Shown here: one piece after another, positions 50,132 to 58,703 of the stretch | How the letters are laid out: every line of letters begins with the position of its first letter | How positions within the stretch are numbered: the first letter of the stretch is position 1 | Origin: Sulfuritalea sp. | Lineage (GTDB): Bacteria > Pseudomonadota > Gammaproteobacteria > Burkholderiales > Rhodocyclaceae | DNA length: 64,000 nucleotides | Assembly: GCA_023229545.1 (NCBI GenBank) | Contig: JALNZB010000009.1 | Coordinates: forward strand, 1 to 64,000 | Direction of reading: 5' to 3' | Made by a program: the position numbers and the translations under genes | Notes under the pieces: model-generated | What the model was told of the DNA's origin: nothing | What the model saw: the letters and a program-made list of their open reading frames with translations, nothing else | Databases searched by the model: none

Positions 50132-52084
50132 ATGCAACGACTGCGCCCCTATTTTGATCGCTACTCCATCCGCTTTCGGTTATTCCGATTGATCGTGGTG
50201 GTCGCCACCGCCGTGCTGGTTTTTTCCATGGCTGGCGGAGCGCTATTCGAATGGAATAATCAGCAACAGCGGGTCGAACAATCGTTGTCGACCATGGCGC
50301 AGGCCACCGGCGGCGCCGCCAGCGCGGCCATTGCCTTTCACGACAGCCGAGCGGCCAACGAAGCGCTACGCATACTGATCGAGCGAAAGGAAATCGAGGC
50401 GGCCGCGCTTTACCCGCTCACCGGCTATCGTCTGGCCAGCTTCGGCGGTGACGCCGAACTGCCGAACAGCGCCGAAGACCAGCACGAACACCTGCCAAGT
50501 TTCAGTCTGTTCTCGCCATCGACCACAATTTTTCAGCCGATCTGGCTCGACGACGCGCCCATCGGCTACATCTTCATTCGCGCCAGCCTGAAGGATTACC
50601 GCCGTACCTTTCTGTTGCAGGCCGCCCTGGCGATAGGCGCCAACCTGCTGGGACTCCTGCTGGCAATAGGGTTTGGTCTGCGCCTCCTCGACAGCATCCT
50701 CAAGCCCGTGAGGGAACTTGCCGACACATCGCGACAGGTGCGCGAGGAGAAGAACTTCTCGCTGCGGGCCACGCCATCCGCCGCGCGCGCGACCCGCGAT
50801 GAAATCGGCGAACTGGTCGTCAGCTTCAATGCAATGCTGGCCGAAATCGAACAGCGCGAGCACGACTTGGCCGGCTATCAAAACAATCTGGAACGCATGG
50901 TGCTGGAGCGAACGGAAGCGCTGCTCGCCGCCAACCGGGAACTGCATGCGGCCAAGCAGACCGCCGAGGCCGCAACGGTAGCCAAGTCGCGCTTCCTTGC
51001 CGCCGCCAGCCACGATCTGCGGCAACCGATACAGGCCATCAACCTGTTCCAGAACGCCTTGAACAGGACGGGGCTGACCGAAGAACAAGAACGCATCAGC
51101 AAATACCTGTCGCTATCGGCCCAAAACCTCGGCGATCTTCTGGATACGTTGCTCGATATCTCGAAACTCGACGCCGGAGCCATTATGGCAACACCCCAAG
51201 TCATCGATGTTCATGATCTTCTTAGCAACATCGATGCCGAGTTTGCCCCCATTGCCTCGGCAAAGTCCCTGCGCTTCAAGCTCTATTTTCCGTCCGGCGA
51301 GATGGCCCTGTTTACCGACGGCAAACTGCTTCAGAGTTTGCTGCGGAATCTTGTTGGCAATGCGATCAAGTACACCGAGCGGGGAGGTATTCTGGTTGCC
51401 ATCCGCCGACGCGGCGACCAAGCGGTCATTCAGGTCTGGGATACCGGCATCGGCATCGCGCCGGAACATACGGATACGATCTTTGAGGAATATTTTCAGG
51501 TCGCCAATCCGGAACGGGACAAAGCGAAGGGTTTGGGGCTCGGCCTTTCCATCGTAAAACGCCTGGCCAAATTGCTGGCGACGGAAATTGTCTGCCGTTC
51601 CCGCCTCGGCAAAGGAAGCGTCTTCGAGTTCCGCCTGCCGCTCGCGGACAAGCCGCTGCGGGATGAACCCATAGCGATAGGCCGGGAGTCGATCCGGGAG
51701 GCGAGCGCATCGAGCCTGGCCGGGCGCCATATCGCCGTGATCGATGACAACCTCATGGTCGCCAAGGCGATACGGATGTCGCTGGAGTCGCTCGGCATGA
51801 GCATTACTACGTATGACAGTGCCGAAGAAGCTCTGGCGGATGCCGAAATCGCGAGCGCGGACTTCTACATTTCGGACTTCCGGCTCGGGGGAACAAGCGG
51901 CATCGATCTCCTCGACGCGATTCAGCAACGTACGACAAGACCTATCAAGGCCGTTCTGCTAACTGGCGAAACATCGCCGGACCGGATGGCGATGACGCAA
52001 CCGGCCCGCTGGCCCGTACTGTTCAAACCCGTCGATCTACCGACACTGTTGTCGGCAATCGAATCGCAGAACTCCGAGCGTTGA
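50132..52084 (+). CDS. Hybrid sensor histidine kinase/response regulator
   Basis: 650 residues. Membrane helix about 15-40, periplasmic sensor about 41-160 (CHASE8-like, with SMAQATGGAASAAIAFHDS), second helix about 163-188, HAMP, coiled coil, HisKA (AAASHDLRQPIQAINL), HATPase (TGIGIAPEHTD, KGLGLGLSIVKRL), and a C-terminal receiver with phosphoacceptor Asp in FYISDFRLGG. The HisKA form with DLRQP is common in kinases that feed a further receiver. Works downstream of the TonB receptor and YfiR-like protein in the same transcript (inference). Confidence 0.92.
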   Translation: MQRLRPYFDRYSIRFRLFRLIVVVATAVLVFSMAGGALFEWNNQQQRVEQSLSTMAQATGGAASAAIAFHDSRAANEALRILIERKEIEAAALYPLTGYRLASFGGDAELPNSAEDQHEHLPSFSLFSPSTTIFQPIWLDDAPIGYIFIRASLKDYRRTFLLQAALAIGANLLGLLLAIGFGLRLLDSILKPVRELADTSRQVREEKNFSLRATPSAARATRDEIGELVVSFNAMLAEIEQREHDLAGYQNNLERMVLERTEALLAANRELHAAKQTAEAATVAKSRFLAAASHDLRQPIQAINLFQNALNRTGLTEEQERISKYLSLSAQNLGDLLDTLLDISKLDAGAIMATPQVIDVHDLLSNIDAEFAPIASAKSLRFKLYFPSGEMALFTDGKLLQSLLRNLVGNAIKYTERGGILVAIRRRGDQAVIQVWDTGIGIAPEHTDTIFEEYFQVANPERDKAKGLGLGLSIVKRLAKLLATEIVCRSRLGKGSVFEFRLPLADKPLRDEPIAIGRESIREASASSLAGRHIAVIDDNLMVAKAIRMSLESLGMSITTYDSAEEALADAEIASADFYISDFRLGGTSGIDLLDAIQQRTTRPIKAVLLTGETSPDRMAMTQPARWPVLFKPVDLPTLLSAIESQNSER

Positions 52085-52111
52085 GAACTTGGAGGCAGCG
52101 CCCAAGCCCCG

Positions 52112-52594
52112 CTATTGACGCAGCGACTCGGTTTTGAGTAGCGAAGCCAGTTTCACGTCGTATTCAAGTATATGGCTGCGAATCCAGTCGGAAATGAAGG
52201 TGTCCACAGTTCTCAGACCCGTTACAGGGTGGTGGACATTGATTGGAGCCACCGACTGGTTGTATCGGGTCGAGAAGTAAACATGTTCGCGCCGATGCGC
52301 CGCACAATGCTCTCTCGTCGATCGATTACGTGGCAGCGCTTTCATCAGATCATCTTCGCGATGGAAATGTTCAAGCATCCGCACCATTATTTCGCGACCG
52401 ATTTCAATCAGCGAATCGAAGCACAGTTCTGGTTTTCCCTCCGGGCATTTATCGCAGTCGCATTCATGGGTCAGCGGCTTTCCGCAGACAATCCCCACTC
52501 TAGCAATTAGCTGGGCGAGCGCGTGGTAGTCCTCATCGATCGCTGGATTGCACACATCGCTATCGCCGATAGCGGAACACTCTTCAGTGTGCAT
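52112..52594 (-). CDS. Hemerythrin-like domain protein with Cys-rich insertion
   Basis: 160 residues. Diiron ligand pattern of hemerythrin: His in DEDYHALAQLI, HFHREDDLMK (HxxxE), HCAAHRREH (HxxxH) and HILEYD (HxxxxD). Between the first and second helix stands a Cys-rich loop (VCGKPLTHECDCDKCPEGKP) not usual in bacteriohemerythrins. The ATG at 52594 has GGGGA 7 bp upstream and follows the upstream gene by 16 bp; the longer frame is its shadow. It may sense or carry O2 or NO. The region is AT-richer than its surroundings. Confidence 0.8.
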   Translation of the reverse strand: MHTEECSAIGDSDVCNPAIDEDYHALAQLIARVGIVCGKPLTHECDCDKCPEGKPELCFDSLIEIGREIMVRMLEHFHREDDLMKALPRNRSTREHCAAHRREHVYFSTRYNQSVAPINVHHPVTGLRTVDTFISDWIRSHILEYDVKLASLLKTESLRQ

Positions 52595-52610
52595 GACTTT
52601 CCCCTGCGCC

Positions 52611-53072
52611 TCAGCAGGCAAACTGGGGATGCCTTGGACAATTGAGGCAATGATCGTCGCCGTTATCAATAGCGTCGGAAATGCACTTGCCAATCATCTC
52701 CTGGTATGCGCTGCCAAACGCGTTTCTGAAATTTGCCGAATGCTTGTGCAAATAAGCCGCGATCTGAACTTGAAGGCACTGCTCTGACTTCGCCGCACCA
52801 TTGCGGTTGTATCTTTCCCACAAGAACTCGTCGAGCAACAAGCCGCTCTTCCGGATTTTTTCGGTGTAGCCCAACGCCGTAAAAAAATCATTGGCGTTAC
52901 CGACGCGATGATATACCTCACCATCCGCCAATATGCATCCATAATGCGATTTACGGATGTCCGACAGGTTGTATTTGAATGTGGGAATCGCGGCCAGAGG
53001 TGCCGCTGCGGCGCCAGAACGCGACTCCACCGCCATCTCGTCCGCACCGGTTGACTCTGACGAACATCCCAT
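52611..53072 (-). CDS. Uncharacterised protein, partner of the hemerythrin gene
   Basis: 153 residues; I do not recognise the family. Contains KYNLSDIRKSHYGCILADGE, EVYHRVGNANDFFTALGYTE and a Cys-rich end (DDHCLNCPRHPQFAC). No signal peptide or membrane helix. The ATG at 53072 is chosen because GGAG lies 8 bp upstream; a TTG at 53090 is the alternative. Probably in one transcript with the hemerythrin gene. Shared Cys-rich ends suggest that the two proteins handle the same metal or redox signal (inference). Confidence 0.55.
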   Translation of the reverse strand: MGCSSESTGADEMAVESRSGAAAAPLAAIPTFKYNLSDIRKSHYGCILADGEVYHRVGNANDFFTALGYTEKIRKSGLLLDEFLWERYNRNGAAKSEQCLQVQIAAYLHKHSANFRNAFGSAYQEMIGKCISDAIDNGDDHCLNCPRHPQFAC

Positions 53073-53113
53073 CCCGCGCACTCCAAGCAAAGTCTGCTAT
53101 TGATTTCGAGGTC

Positions 53114-53142
53114 AGTATTCGCTCTCGAATAATCATAGTCAA
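53114..53142 (-). promoter_or_regulatory. Candidate sigma-70 promoter of the hemerythrin unit
   Basis: On the minus strand TTGACT, a 17-bp spacer and AATACT, 42 bp before the start at 53072, in an AT-rich stretch. Confidence 0.4.
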
Positions 53143-53315
53143 CAACTTTAACTTGTTGTATTGCTTATAAATATAGCTTTAGTACTACGCGCCGAAGGGC
53201 AGTGGTCCGCCAAGGCTGCGTTGTAGCGCATCTCGTCGCGCCGAGAGGTTTTGCGGGTGAAACTCACTCTGCCACTCACCTTTGCGGTTGTGCGTCCAAT
53301 TCATCGCTGACGGCT

Positions 53316-54620
53316 TCACGACTGAACCCGGTGCGGTGGGAACACCGCGCTGAATACCGAACCCTGACCGAATTCGCTTTCGACCTGAAGCACCGCCTGA
53401 TGGCGCTCCAGCACATGCTTGACGATGGCCAAGCCAAGTCCGGTGCCGCCGGCGTCACGCGAGCGACCGCGATCCACCCGGTAGAAACGTTCGGTGAGGC
53501 GCGGCAGATGTTGCGGGGCGATGCCGATGCCGCTGTCGCGCACTGAAAACCGCGCCCCGCCCGAGGCTTCAGCGTTCCAGCGCAGCACGATCTCGCCGCT
53601 GTCCGGGGTGTAGCGCACCGCGTTTCCAGCCAGATTGGAAAAGGCCGAGCGCAGTTCGCGGGCGCTGCCCAGCAGACCTTTCGGCCCCGTGTTTTCGAGC
53701 GTGATGCGATGTCGCCCAGCCGAAAGTGCCAGCACTTCCCGATGAACATCGGTTAGTAGCGCGCCGGCGTCTATCGGGTCTTCCAGCGGCGGCGGCGAAT
53801 CCGTTTCCAGCGATGAAAGCGTCAGCAGATCGTCAATCAACTGCTGCATGCGCAAGGCTTGCGCGGCGGCGGTTTGCAGGTACTGTGCAATCTCTTGCGG
53901 TGGGGTATTGCCCAGGGCATCCAGCGCCGTTTCGACAAAACCCAGCGTCACGGTCAATGGTGTCTTCAGCTCATGCGAGACATTGGCGACGAAATCGCGG
54001 CGCATGGTGGCAAGCCTCTGCAACTGCGTCACGTCGCGCACCAGCAGCAGCGTGCGTCCCGCCGCGAAAGGAGCGGCCTGAAGCTGCAAGCTGCGCCCCG
54101 GATTGCGCTGGGTATGCAGTTCCAGCGGCGCGCCGCGATGGTCGGGGCTGTCGAGATAGGCGAGGAATTCCGGCTCGCGCAGCAGGTGCGTGATGCGGCT
54201 GCCGATATCGACCGCTGCCTTGAGACCGAGACAGGCCTCGGCCTGCAAATTCATCCATTCGATGGCGCGGCGCCCGTCGAGGATCACCACGCCGTCAGGC
54301 AGAGCCTCGGCGGCGCGACGGAAACGGTCCAGTTCCTGGGTGGCCTGTTCGCTTTCGGCGCTGGCCAGCCGTCCTCGCCTGTGCAAGGCCTCGAAGACCG
54401 CGCCCCAGGCACCGCTGGCGCTAGGCGTCGGCGTGCCCAAGGGACAGCGCGCCCATTGAATCAGCCGCAGCACCAACCAGAGCTGGCGCAAAAAGAAGAA
54501 ACCGAGCGCGCTCAACGCCATCAACCCCACGCCGCGCTCGCCCGCCGCAAACCAGCCGGCCAGAGTCGCCAGAGCCGTCAGAGCGACAGCCGTCAGCAGT
54601 TCGGCCAGTACCGCGTTCAT
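53316..54620 (-). CDS. phoR: Phosphate regulon sensor kinase PhoR
   Basis: 434 residues. Two N-terminal membrane helices (about 5-50) without a large periplasmic domain, a PAS domain (about 95-200, ALPDGVVILDG), HisKA (VANVSHELKTPLTVTLGF) and HATPase (GIGIAPQHLPR, GGTGLGLAIVKHVL). This is the PhoR plan. Overlaps phoB by 4 bp (ATGA). No pstSCAB or phoU is in the window. Confidence 0.92.
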   Translation of the reverse strand: MNAVLAELLTAVALTALATLAGWFAAGERGVGLMALSALGFFFLRQLWLVLRLIQWARCPLGTPTPSASGAWGAVFEALHRRGRLASAESEQATQELDRFRRAAEALPDGVVILDGRRAIEWMNLQAEACLGLKAAVDIGSRITHLLREPEFLAYLDSPDHRGAPLELHTQRNPGRSLQLQAAPFAAGRTLLLVRDVTQLQRLATMRRDFVANVSHELKTPLTVTLGFVETALDALGNTPPQEIAQYLQTAAAQALRMQQLIDDLLTLSSLETDSPPPLEDPIDAGALLTDVHREVLALSAGRHRITLENTGPKGLLGSARELRSAFSNLAGNAVRYTPDSGEIVLRWNAEASGGARFSVRDSGIGIAPQHLPRLTERFYRVDRGRSRDAGGTGLGLAIVKHVLERHQAVLQVESEFGQGSVFSAVFPPHRVQS

Positions 54621-55303
54621 GCCGCCGAAATTCGGTAGCCGCTGCCGCGCACCGTCTGGATCAGCGCGTCGTGCCCGCTGGCTTCAAGCGCGGCGCGCAG
54701 GCGGCGGATATGCACATCCACCGTCCGCTCTTCGACAAAAACGTGATCACCCCAGACCTGATCGAGCAACTGCGAGCGGCCATGCACCCGCTCCGGATGG
54801 GTCATCAGAAAATGCAGCAGACGGAATTCGGTGGGGCCCAGGCTGAGTTCGGCGCCGCCCGCCGTGATGCGATGGGTCGCCGGATCCAGCTGCAAGCCGC
54901 CGAGTTCGATCACATCGTCGGTGGTCTGCGGCGCGTGCCGGCGCAAAACCGCCTTGATCCGCGCCACCAGTTCGCGCGGACTGAAGGGCTTGGTCACGTA
55001 ATCGTCGGCGCCTAGTTCCAGGCCTTCGATCTTGTCGCGCTCTTCGGCCCGCGCGGTGAGCATGATGATGGGCAGCGACCGGGTGCGCGCCTCACCGCGC
55101 AACAGGCGCGCGAAGTCGACGCCGCTCATCCCCGGCAGCATCCAGTCAAGCAGCACCAGATCGGGCAGCGCCTCCTGAACCAGTCGCCGCGCGGTTTCGG
55201 CGTCCGCCGCCAGTTGCACGAGATGGCCGGCGCGACGCAAGTTGACCTCGATCAGCGACTGGATCGCCGGCTCGTCTTCAACTACCAGTATGGTTGCGGG
55301 CAT
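54617..55303 (-). CDS. phoB: Phosphate regulon response regulator PhoB
   Basis: 228 residues, usual PhoB length. Receiver (VVEDEPAIQSLI, phosphoacceptor Asp in VLLDWMLPGMSG, TKPFSPREL) and OmpR-type winged helix (LLDQVWGDHVFVEERTVDVH, RGSGYRISA). The ATG at 55303 begins MPATILVVEDE; the long open frame upstream is a shadow of ubiE and DUF971. Divergent from the DUF971 gene. I see no clear Pho box in the 117 bp between them. Confidence 0.94.
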   Translation of the reverse strand: MPATILVVEDEPAIQSLIEVNLRRAGHLVQLAADAETARRLVQEALPDLVLLDWMLPGMSGVDFARLLRGEARTRSLPIIMLTARAEERDKIEGLELGADDYVTKPFSPRELVARIKAVLRRHAPQTTDDVIELGGLQLDPATHRITAGGAELSLGPTEFRLLHFLMTHPERVHGRSQLLDQVWGDHVFVEERTVDVHIRRLRAALEASGHDALIQTVRGSGYRISAA

Positions 55304-55420
55304 GGGCTCTTCGGGCGGGGTAATGCGCGTGAGTATATTGCGGCTTGATGACGGTTCCGTGACATCGATCCGAGCCGCCGCGTGCGCTATGATAGCCGGC
55401 CCAATAAAGGAGTTGCCACC

Positions 55421-55840
55421 ATGTCCGGTCTCGACCGCAAGACCCCGATACCCACCGAGATCACGCTGCACAAAAAATCCCGCACGCTCGAAATCACGTT
55501 CGACGACGGCAGCCACTATCAACTGCCCACCGAGTTCCTCCGCGTCTGTAGTCCGTCCGCCGAAGTGCGCGGCCATGGGCCGGGGCAGGAGACGCTGCAA
55601 ACCGGCAAGCGCAATGTCGAAATCACGGCGCTGGAGCCGGTCGGCAACTACGCGGTAAAGCCGGTCTTCTCCGATGGCCATGACAGCGGTATCTATTCGT
55701 GGGATTGGCTGTACCATCTTGGCGCCAACCACGATACGCTGTGGGCCGAATATCTTGAGCGACTTGAAAAAGCCGGCGCCAGCCGCGATATAGACCTGAG
55801 CACGAAGCTGCCCAAGCAGGGCGGCTGCGGCAGCCATTAA
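55421..55840 (+). CDS. DUF971 family protein
   Basis: 139 residues. DUF971 (the N-terminal domain of gamma-butyrobetaine hydroxylase): LHKKSRTLEITFDDG, LPTEFLRVCSPSAEVRGHG and YAVKPVFSDGHDSGIYSWDW (in part), followed by a Cys-containing tail (QGGCGSH). The ATG at 55421 has AAGGAG 8 bp upstream. It lies 4 bp before ubiE, a conserved neighbourhood in betaproteobacteria. Function unknown; an Fe-S related role has been proposed for the fold. Confidence 0.9.
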   Translation: MSGLDRKTPIPTEITLHKKSRTLEITFDDGSHYQLPTEFLRVCSPSAEVRGHGPGQETLQTGKRNVEITALEPVGNYAVKPVFSDGHDSGIYSWDWLYHLGANHDTLWAEYLERLEKAGASRDIDLSTKLPKQGGCGSH

Positions 55841-55844
55841 GCCA

Positions 55845-56588
55845 ATGACCCAGACCCATTTCGGTTTTGAAAGCGTAGACGAAGGCGAAAAAGCGCAGCG
55901 CGTGGCGGGCGTGTTTTCGTCGGTAGCGAAGAAATACGACGTGATGAACGATCTCATGTCGATGGGGTTGCATCGCCTGTGGAAGCGGTTCGCCATCGAG
56001 ATCGCCGCGCCGCGCCGGGGTGAGCGCGTGCTCGATGTCGCCGGCGGCACCGCCGACCTGGCGTCGGCCTTCGCCCGCCGCGTCGGCGCGTTCGACGAGA
56101 CCGGCGGCGAAGTCTGGCTTACCGACATCAACAATGCCATGCTCGGCGTCGGTCGCGATCGCCTGCTCGACGAGGGCGTGCTGGCGCCGGTGGCGCAGTG
56201 CGACGGGGAAAAACTGCCCTTCCCCGACAACCACTTCGACATCGTCACGGTGGCTTTCGGCCTGCGCAACATGACGCACAAGGATCGGGCGCTGGCGGAA
56301 ATGCGCCGCGTGTTGCGGCCCGGTGGACGCTTGCTGGTACTCGAATTTTCCAAGGTGTGGAAACCGCTGGAAAAGGTCTACGATGCCTACTCGTTCAAGC
56401 TGTTGCCCTGGCTGGGCGAGAAAATCGTCGGCGATGCCGAGTCCTACCGTTATCTCGCCGAATCGATCCGCATGCATCCCGATCAGGCCGCGCTCAAGTC
56501 CATGATGGAACAAGCCGGGCTGGAACGGGTCGAAGTCTTCAATATGACAGCCGGCGTCGTCGCGCTGCATCGTGGTTACAAGTTCTGA
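55845..56588 (+). CDS. ubiE: Ubiquinone/menaquinone biosynthesis C-methyltransferase UbiE
   Basis: 247 residues. FGFESVDEGEKAQRVAGVFSS start, VAKKYDVMNDLMSMGLHRLW, SAM motif VLDVAGGTADLASAF, and the UbiE signature KLPFPDNHFDIVTVAFGLRN (quoted in part), ending TAGVVALHRGYKF. Adds the C-methyl group in ubiquinone and menaquinone synthesis. Followed by a Tim44-like gene and ubiJ. Confidence 0.97.
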   Translation: MTQTHFGFESVDEGEKAQRVAGVFSSVAKKYDVMNDLMSMGLHRLWKRFAIEIAAPRRGERVLDVAGGTADLASAFARRVGAFDETGGEVWLTDINNAMLGVGRDRLLDEGVLAPVAQCDGEKLPFPDNHFDIVTVAFGLRNMTHKDRALAEMRRVLRPGGRLLVLEFSKVWKPLEKVYDAYSFKLLPWLGEKIVGDAESYRYLAESIRMHPDQAALKSMMEQAGLERVEVFNMTAGVVALHRGYKF

Positions 56589-56603
56589 CAGGAGAAAGTG
56601 TTT

Positions 56604-57494
56604 ATGAAGAAATTAGCGATTGCCGTCTTTGCCGCCGTGCTTGGACTGGGTCTGATGGTTCCCGAGGCCGAAGCCGCGCGTTTTGGCGGCGGCAGGTCGT
56701 TCGGCATGCAGCGCCAGGCGCGGCCCGCACCGACGGCGCCGACCACCGCCGGCAAGCCGGCCGCTGCTCCGGCGGCGGCTACGGCCCCCGCCGCCGCCGC
56801 AAAACCGGCGGGCATGAGCCGCTTCCTCGGGCCTTTGGCCGGCCTCGCCGCCGGTCTGGGCATCGCCGCGCTGCTGTCGCACTTCGGCATGGGTGAAGGC
56901 ATGGCCAACATGCTGCTGATCCTGGCGCTGGTGATGGCGGCGGTGTTCGTCGTGCGCTGGCTGATGAGCAAGCGCGCTCCCGCATCCGGCATGCAGTACG
57001 CGGGCGCGGACAATGTTCGACCGGGAAACTTCAATCCGGCGCCAGCCCGATTCGAGGCCACAGGAGTTCCCGGAGGGACGCACGGCGCTGGCGCTACGGC
57101 GGCAGGTAGCGTCGCGGCGAACATTCCCACCGATTTCGACGTGGAGGGTTTCGTCCGTCAGGCCAAGCTAAGCTTCGTGCGCCTGCAGGCGGCCAATGAT
57201 CGCGGCGACATGGACGACATTCGCGAATTCACCACGCCCGAGATGTTCGCCGAGATCAAGATGCAGCTTCAGGAACGCGGCGGTCGCGCCCAGGAAACCG
57301 ATGTCATGCAGTTGAACGCCGAGCTGCTGGAAGTGGTGACCGAGGCCAATCGCCACATCGCCAGCGTGCATTTCTCCGGCCAGTTGCGCGAAGAAGCCAA
57401 TGCCGCGCCGGAAGCCTTCAGCGAAGTCTGGCACCTGGCCAAGCCGGTCGACGGCAGCCGCGGCTGGAACGTGGCCGGCATTCAGCAAACCTGA
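56604..57494 (+). CDS. Tim44-like (TIM44/MRPL45) domain membrane protein
   Basis: 296 residues. Signal peptide (about 1-22), Ala/Pro linker, two membrane helices (about 75-120, LGPLAGLAAGLGIAALL and MLLILALVMAAVFVVRW) and a C-terminal Tim44-like domain (about 180-296, DVEGFVRQAKLSFVRLQAAN, IREFTTPEMFAEIKMQL). AGGAG lies 9 bp before the ATG at 56604. Found between ubiE and ubiJ in related bacteria. The stretch GAGATAAG before the domain is encoded over a degenerate copy of the dispersed repeat (57080-57101). Role unknown. Confidence 0.88.
   Translation: MKKLAIAVFAAVLGLGLMVPEAEAARFGGGRSFGMQRQARPAPTAPTTAGKPAAAPAAATAPAAAAKPAGMSRFLGPLAGLAAGLGIAALLSHFGMGEGMANMLLILALVMAAVFVVRWLMSKRAPASGMQYAGADNVRPGNFNPAPARFEATGVPGGTHGAGATAAGSVAANIPTDFDVEGFVRQAKLSFVRLQAANDRGDMDDIREFTTPEMFAEIKMQLQERGGRAQETDVMQLNAELLEVVTEANRHIASVHFSGQLREEANAAPEAFSEVWHLAKPVDGSRGWNVAGIQQT
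57080..57101 (+). repeat. Dispersed repeat inside the Tim44-like gene
   Basis: GCACGGCGCTGGCGCTACGGCG, matching the consensus apart from its first three bases, in the linker before the Tim44 domain. Confidence 0.45.
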
Positions 57495-57502
57495 TTTTTC
57501 GC

Positions 57503-58093
57503 ATGCAAGCCCTGCCCGCGCCGCTTCTGGCGGCGATCAATCACCTGCTCGGGCAGGCCACTTGGGCGCGCGAAAAACTCATGCCGTTTGCCGGACACGC
57601 CGCGCAGATCAGGCTGCCGCCTTTTGAGGCGGCTTTTTTGATTGGCGAGGATGGCTGCATTGCCACGACCGAGCCTACGACTACGGCTGAAGTCGAACCG
57701 GAAGTCAGTATTTCGCTGCCGGCGGCAACGCCCTTGCTGGCATTGCAAGGCAAGGATGCGGTGATGCGCGCGGCGCGCATCGAGGGTTCCGCCGAATTTG
57801 CCGAGGCGCTGGGTTTCGTGATTCGCAATCTGCGCTGGGACGCCGAGGAAGACTTGTCGAAGATCGTCGGCGACATCGCGGCGCACCGCATCGTGGCCGG
57901 CGCGCGCGACCTTGCGGGCTGGCAGCGACGAGCCGCCTTGAACCTCGCCGAGAATCTCGCCGAATACTTCACCGAGGAGCAGCCCCTGATCGCGCGCCGT
58001 GCCGCCATCGCCGACTTTTCGGCCGAAGTCGTCCGCCTGCGCGACGACGTGGCGCGACTGGAGCAGCGGCTGGAGAAACTTTCGGCGGTCTGA
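57503..58093 (+). CDS. ubiJ: Ubiquinone biosynthesis accessory factor UbiJ
   Basis: 196 residues. SCP2-type lipid-binding domain (LAAINHLLGQATWAREKLMP at the start, EGSAEFAEALGFVIRNLRWD), then an UbiJ-type tail with LSKIVGDIAAHRI and a C-terminal coiled coil (VVRLRDDVARLEQRLEKL). Helps assemble the ubiquinone synthesis complex. Position after ubiE fits; ubiB is not in the window. Confidence 0.88.
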   Translation: MQALPAPLLAAINHLLGQATWAREKLMPFAGHAAQIRLPPFEAAFLIGEDGCIATTEPTTTAEVEPEVSISLPAATPLLALQGKDAVMRAARIEGSAEFAEALGFVIRNLRWDAEEDLSKIVGDIAAHRIVAGARDLAGWQRRAALNLAENLAEYFTEEQPLIARRAAIADFSAEVVRLRDDVARLEQRLEKLSAV

Positions 58094-58102
58094 GCTTGCG
58101 GC

Positions 58103-58633
58103 TCAGGCAGCGAGGGCGATGCGGTAGCCTGCGGGCCGGGCGACGGCAAGCGCCAACATCCGCTCGTAGATTTCCGCCGGCGGTGTTCCCTTGGCCTTTT
58201 CAAGCTCGTACAAGGCTATGCGCGTCATGCGCGCCTGCTCCATCTCGGACTGAATCTTTGGAATGTTGGCCGCGTTGCTCGCCGGTGAAGTTCCGCTGAC
58301 GTACAGGGATGTCGCCAGATCGCTGTAGGCGGCGGGCGGCGCTATGATGACTTCGCGGCGATAGGCAATTTCGTGGGCCATTCTGGCGGCAAGCTCCGCA
58401 TCCTCGCGAACGGCGCTGAGCGTGGTCGCCTGCTCTTGCTCAAGCTCTGCGGCACGTTGCAGTTGGCGAATGCCCTCGGCGCTGATGCTGACACGGTCCG
58501 TCGATGGCGACGACTCGACCGGTTCCCCGGCTGCTTTGCCTGGCGGCAAAGGAGGGGAAATACTTGCCGGCGTGGCGGCAGATTGTGGTCCAAACGAATC
58601 CAGAGACCGCGCCAAATCCACCAGACTGACCAT
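58103..58633 (-). CDS. Uncharacterised protein
   Basis: 176 residues; not recognised. A Pro/Ser-rich first third contains STDRVSISAEGIRQLQRAAE, similar in style to small flagellin-associated or FlgM-like sequences, followed by a long helix rich in Glu/Ala (EQEQATTLSAVREDAELAAR). GGGGTG stands 4 bp before the ATG at 58633. Convergent with ubiJ. No signal peptide or membrane helix. Codon use looks genuine, function unknown. Confidence 0.5.
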   Translation of the reverse strand: MVSLVDLARSLDSFGPQSAATPASISPPLPPGKAAGEPVESSPSTDRVSISAEGIRQLQRAAELEQEQATTLSAVREDAELAARMAHEIAYRREVIIAPPAAYSDLATSLYVSGTSPASNAANIPKIQSEMEQARMTRIALYELEKAKGTPPAEIYERMLALAVARPAGYRIALAA

Positions 58634-58703
58634 CGAACACCCCACAACACACAAGTGTCCGATGCATTGCAAACATCAGGCCAGCACGCCTACATGGGCG
58701 GCG

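Noticed and set aside
54617..56353. A 578-codon open frame continuous with phoB
   Set aside because: Only the last 228 codons are PhoB; the rest is antisense to ubiE and the DUF971 gene and has no protein-like features.
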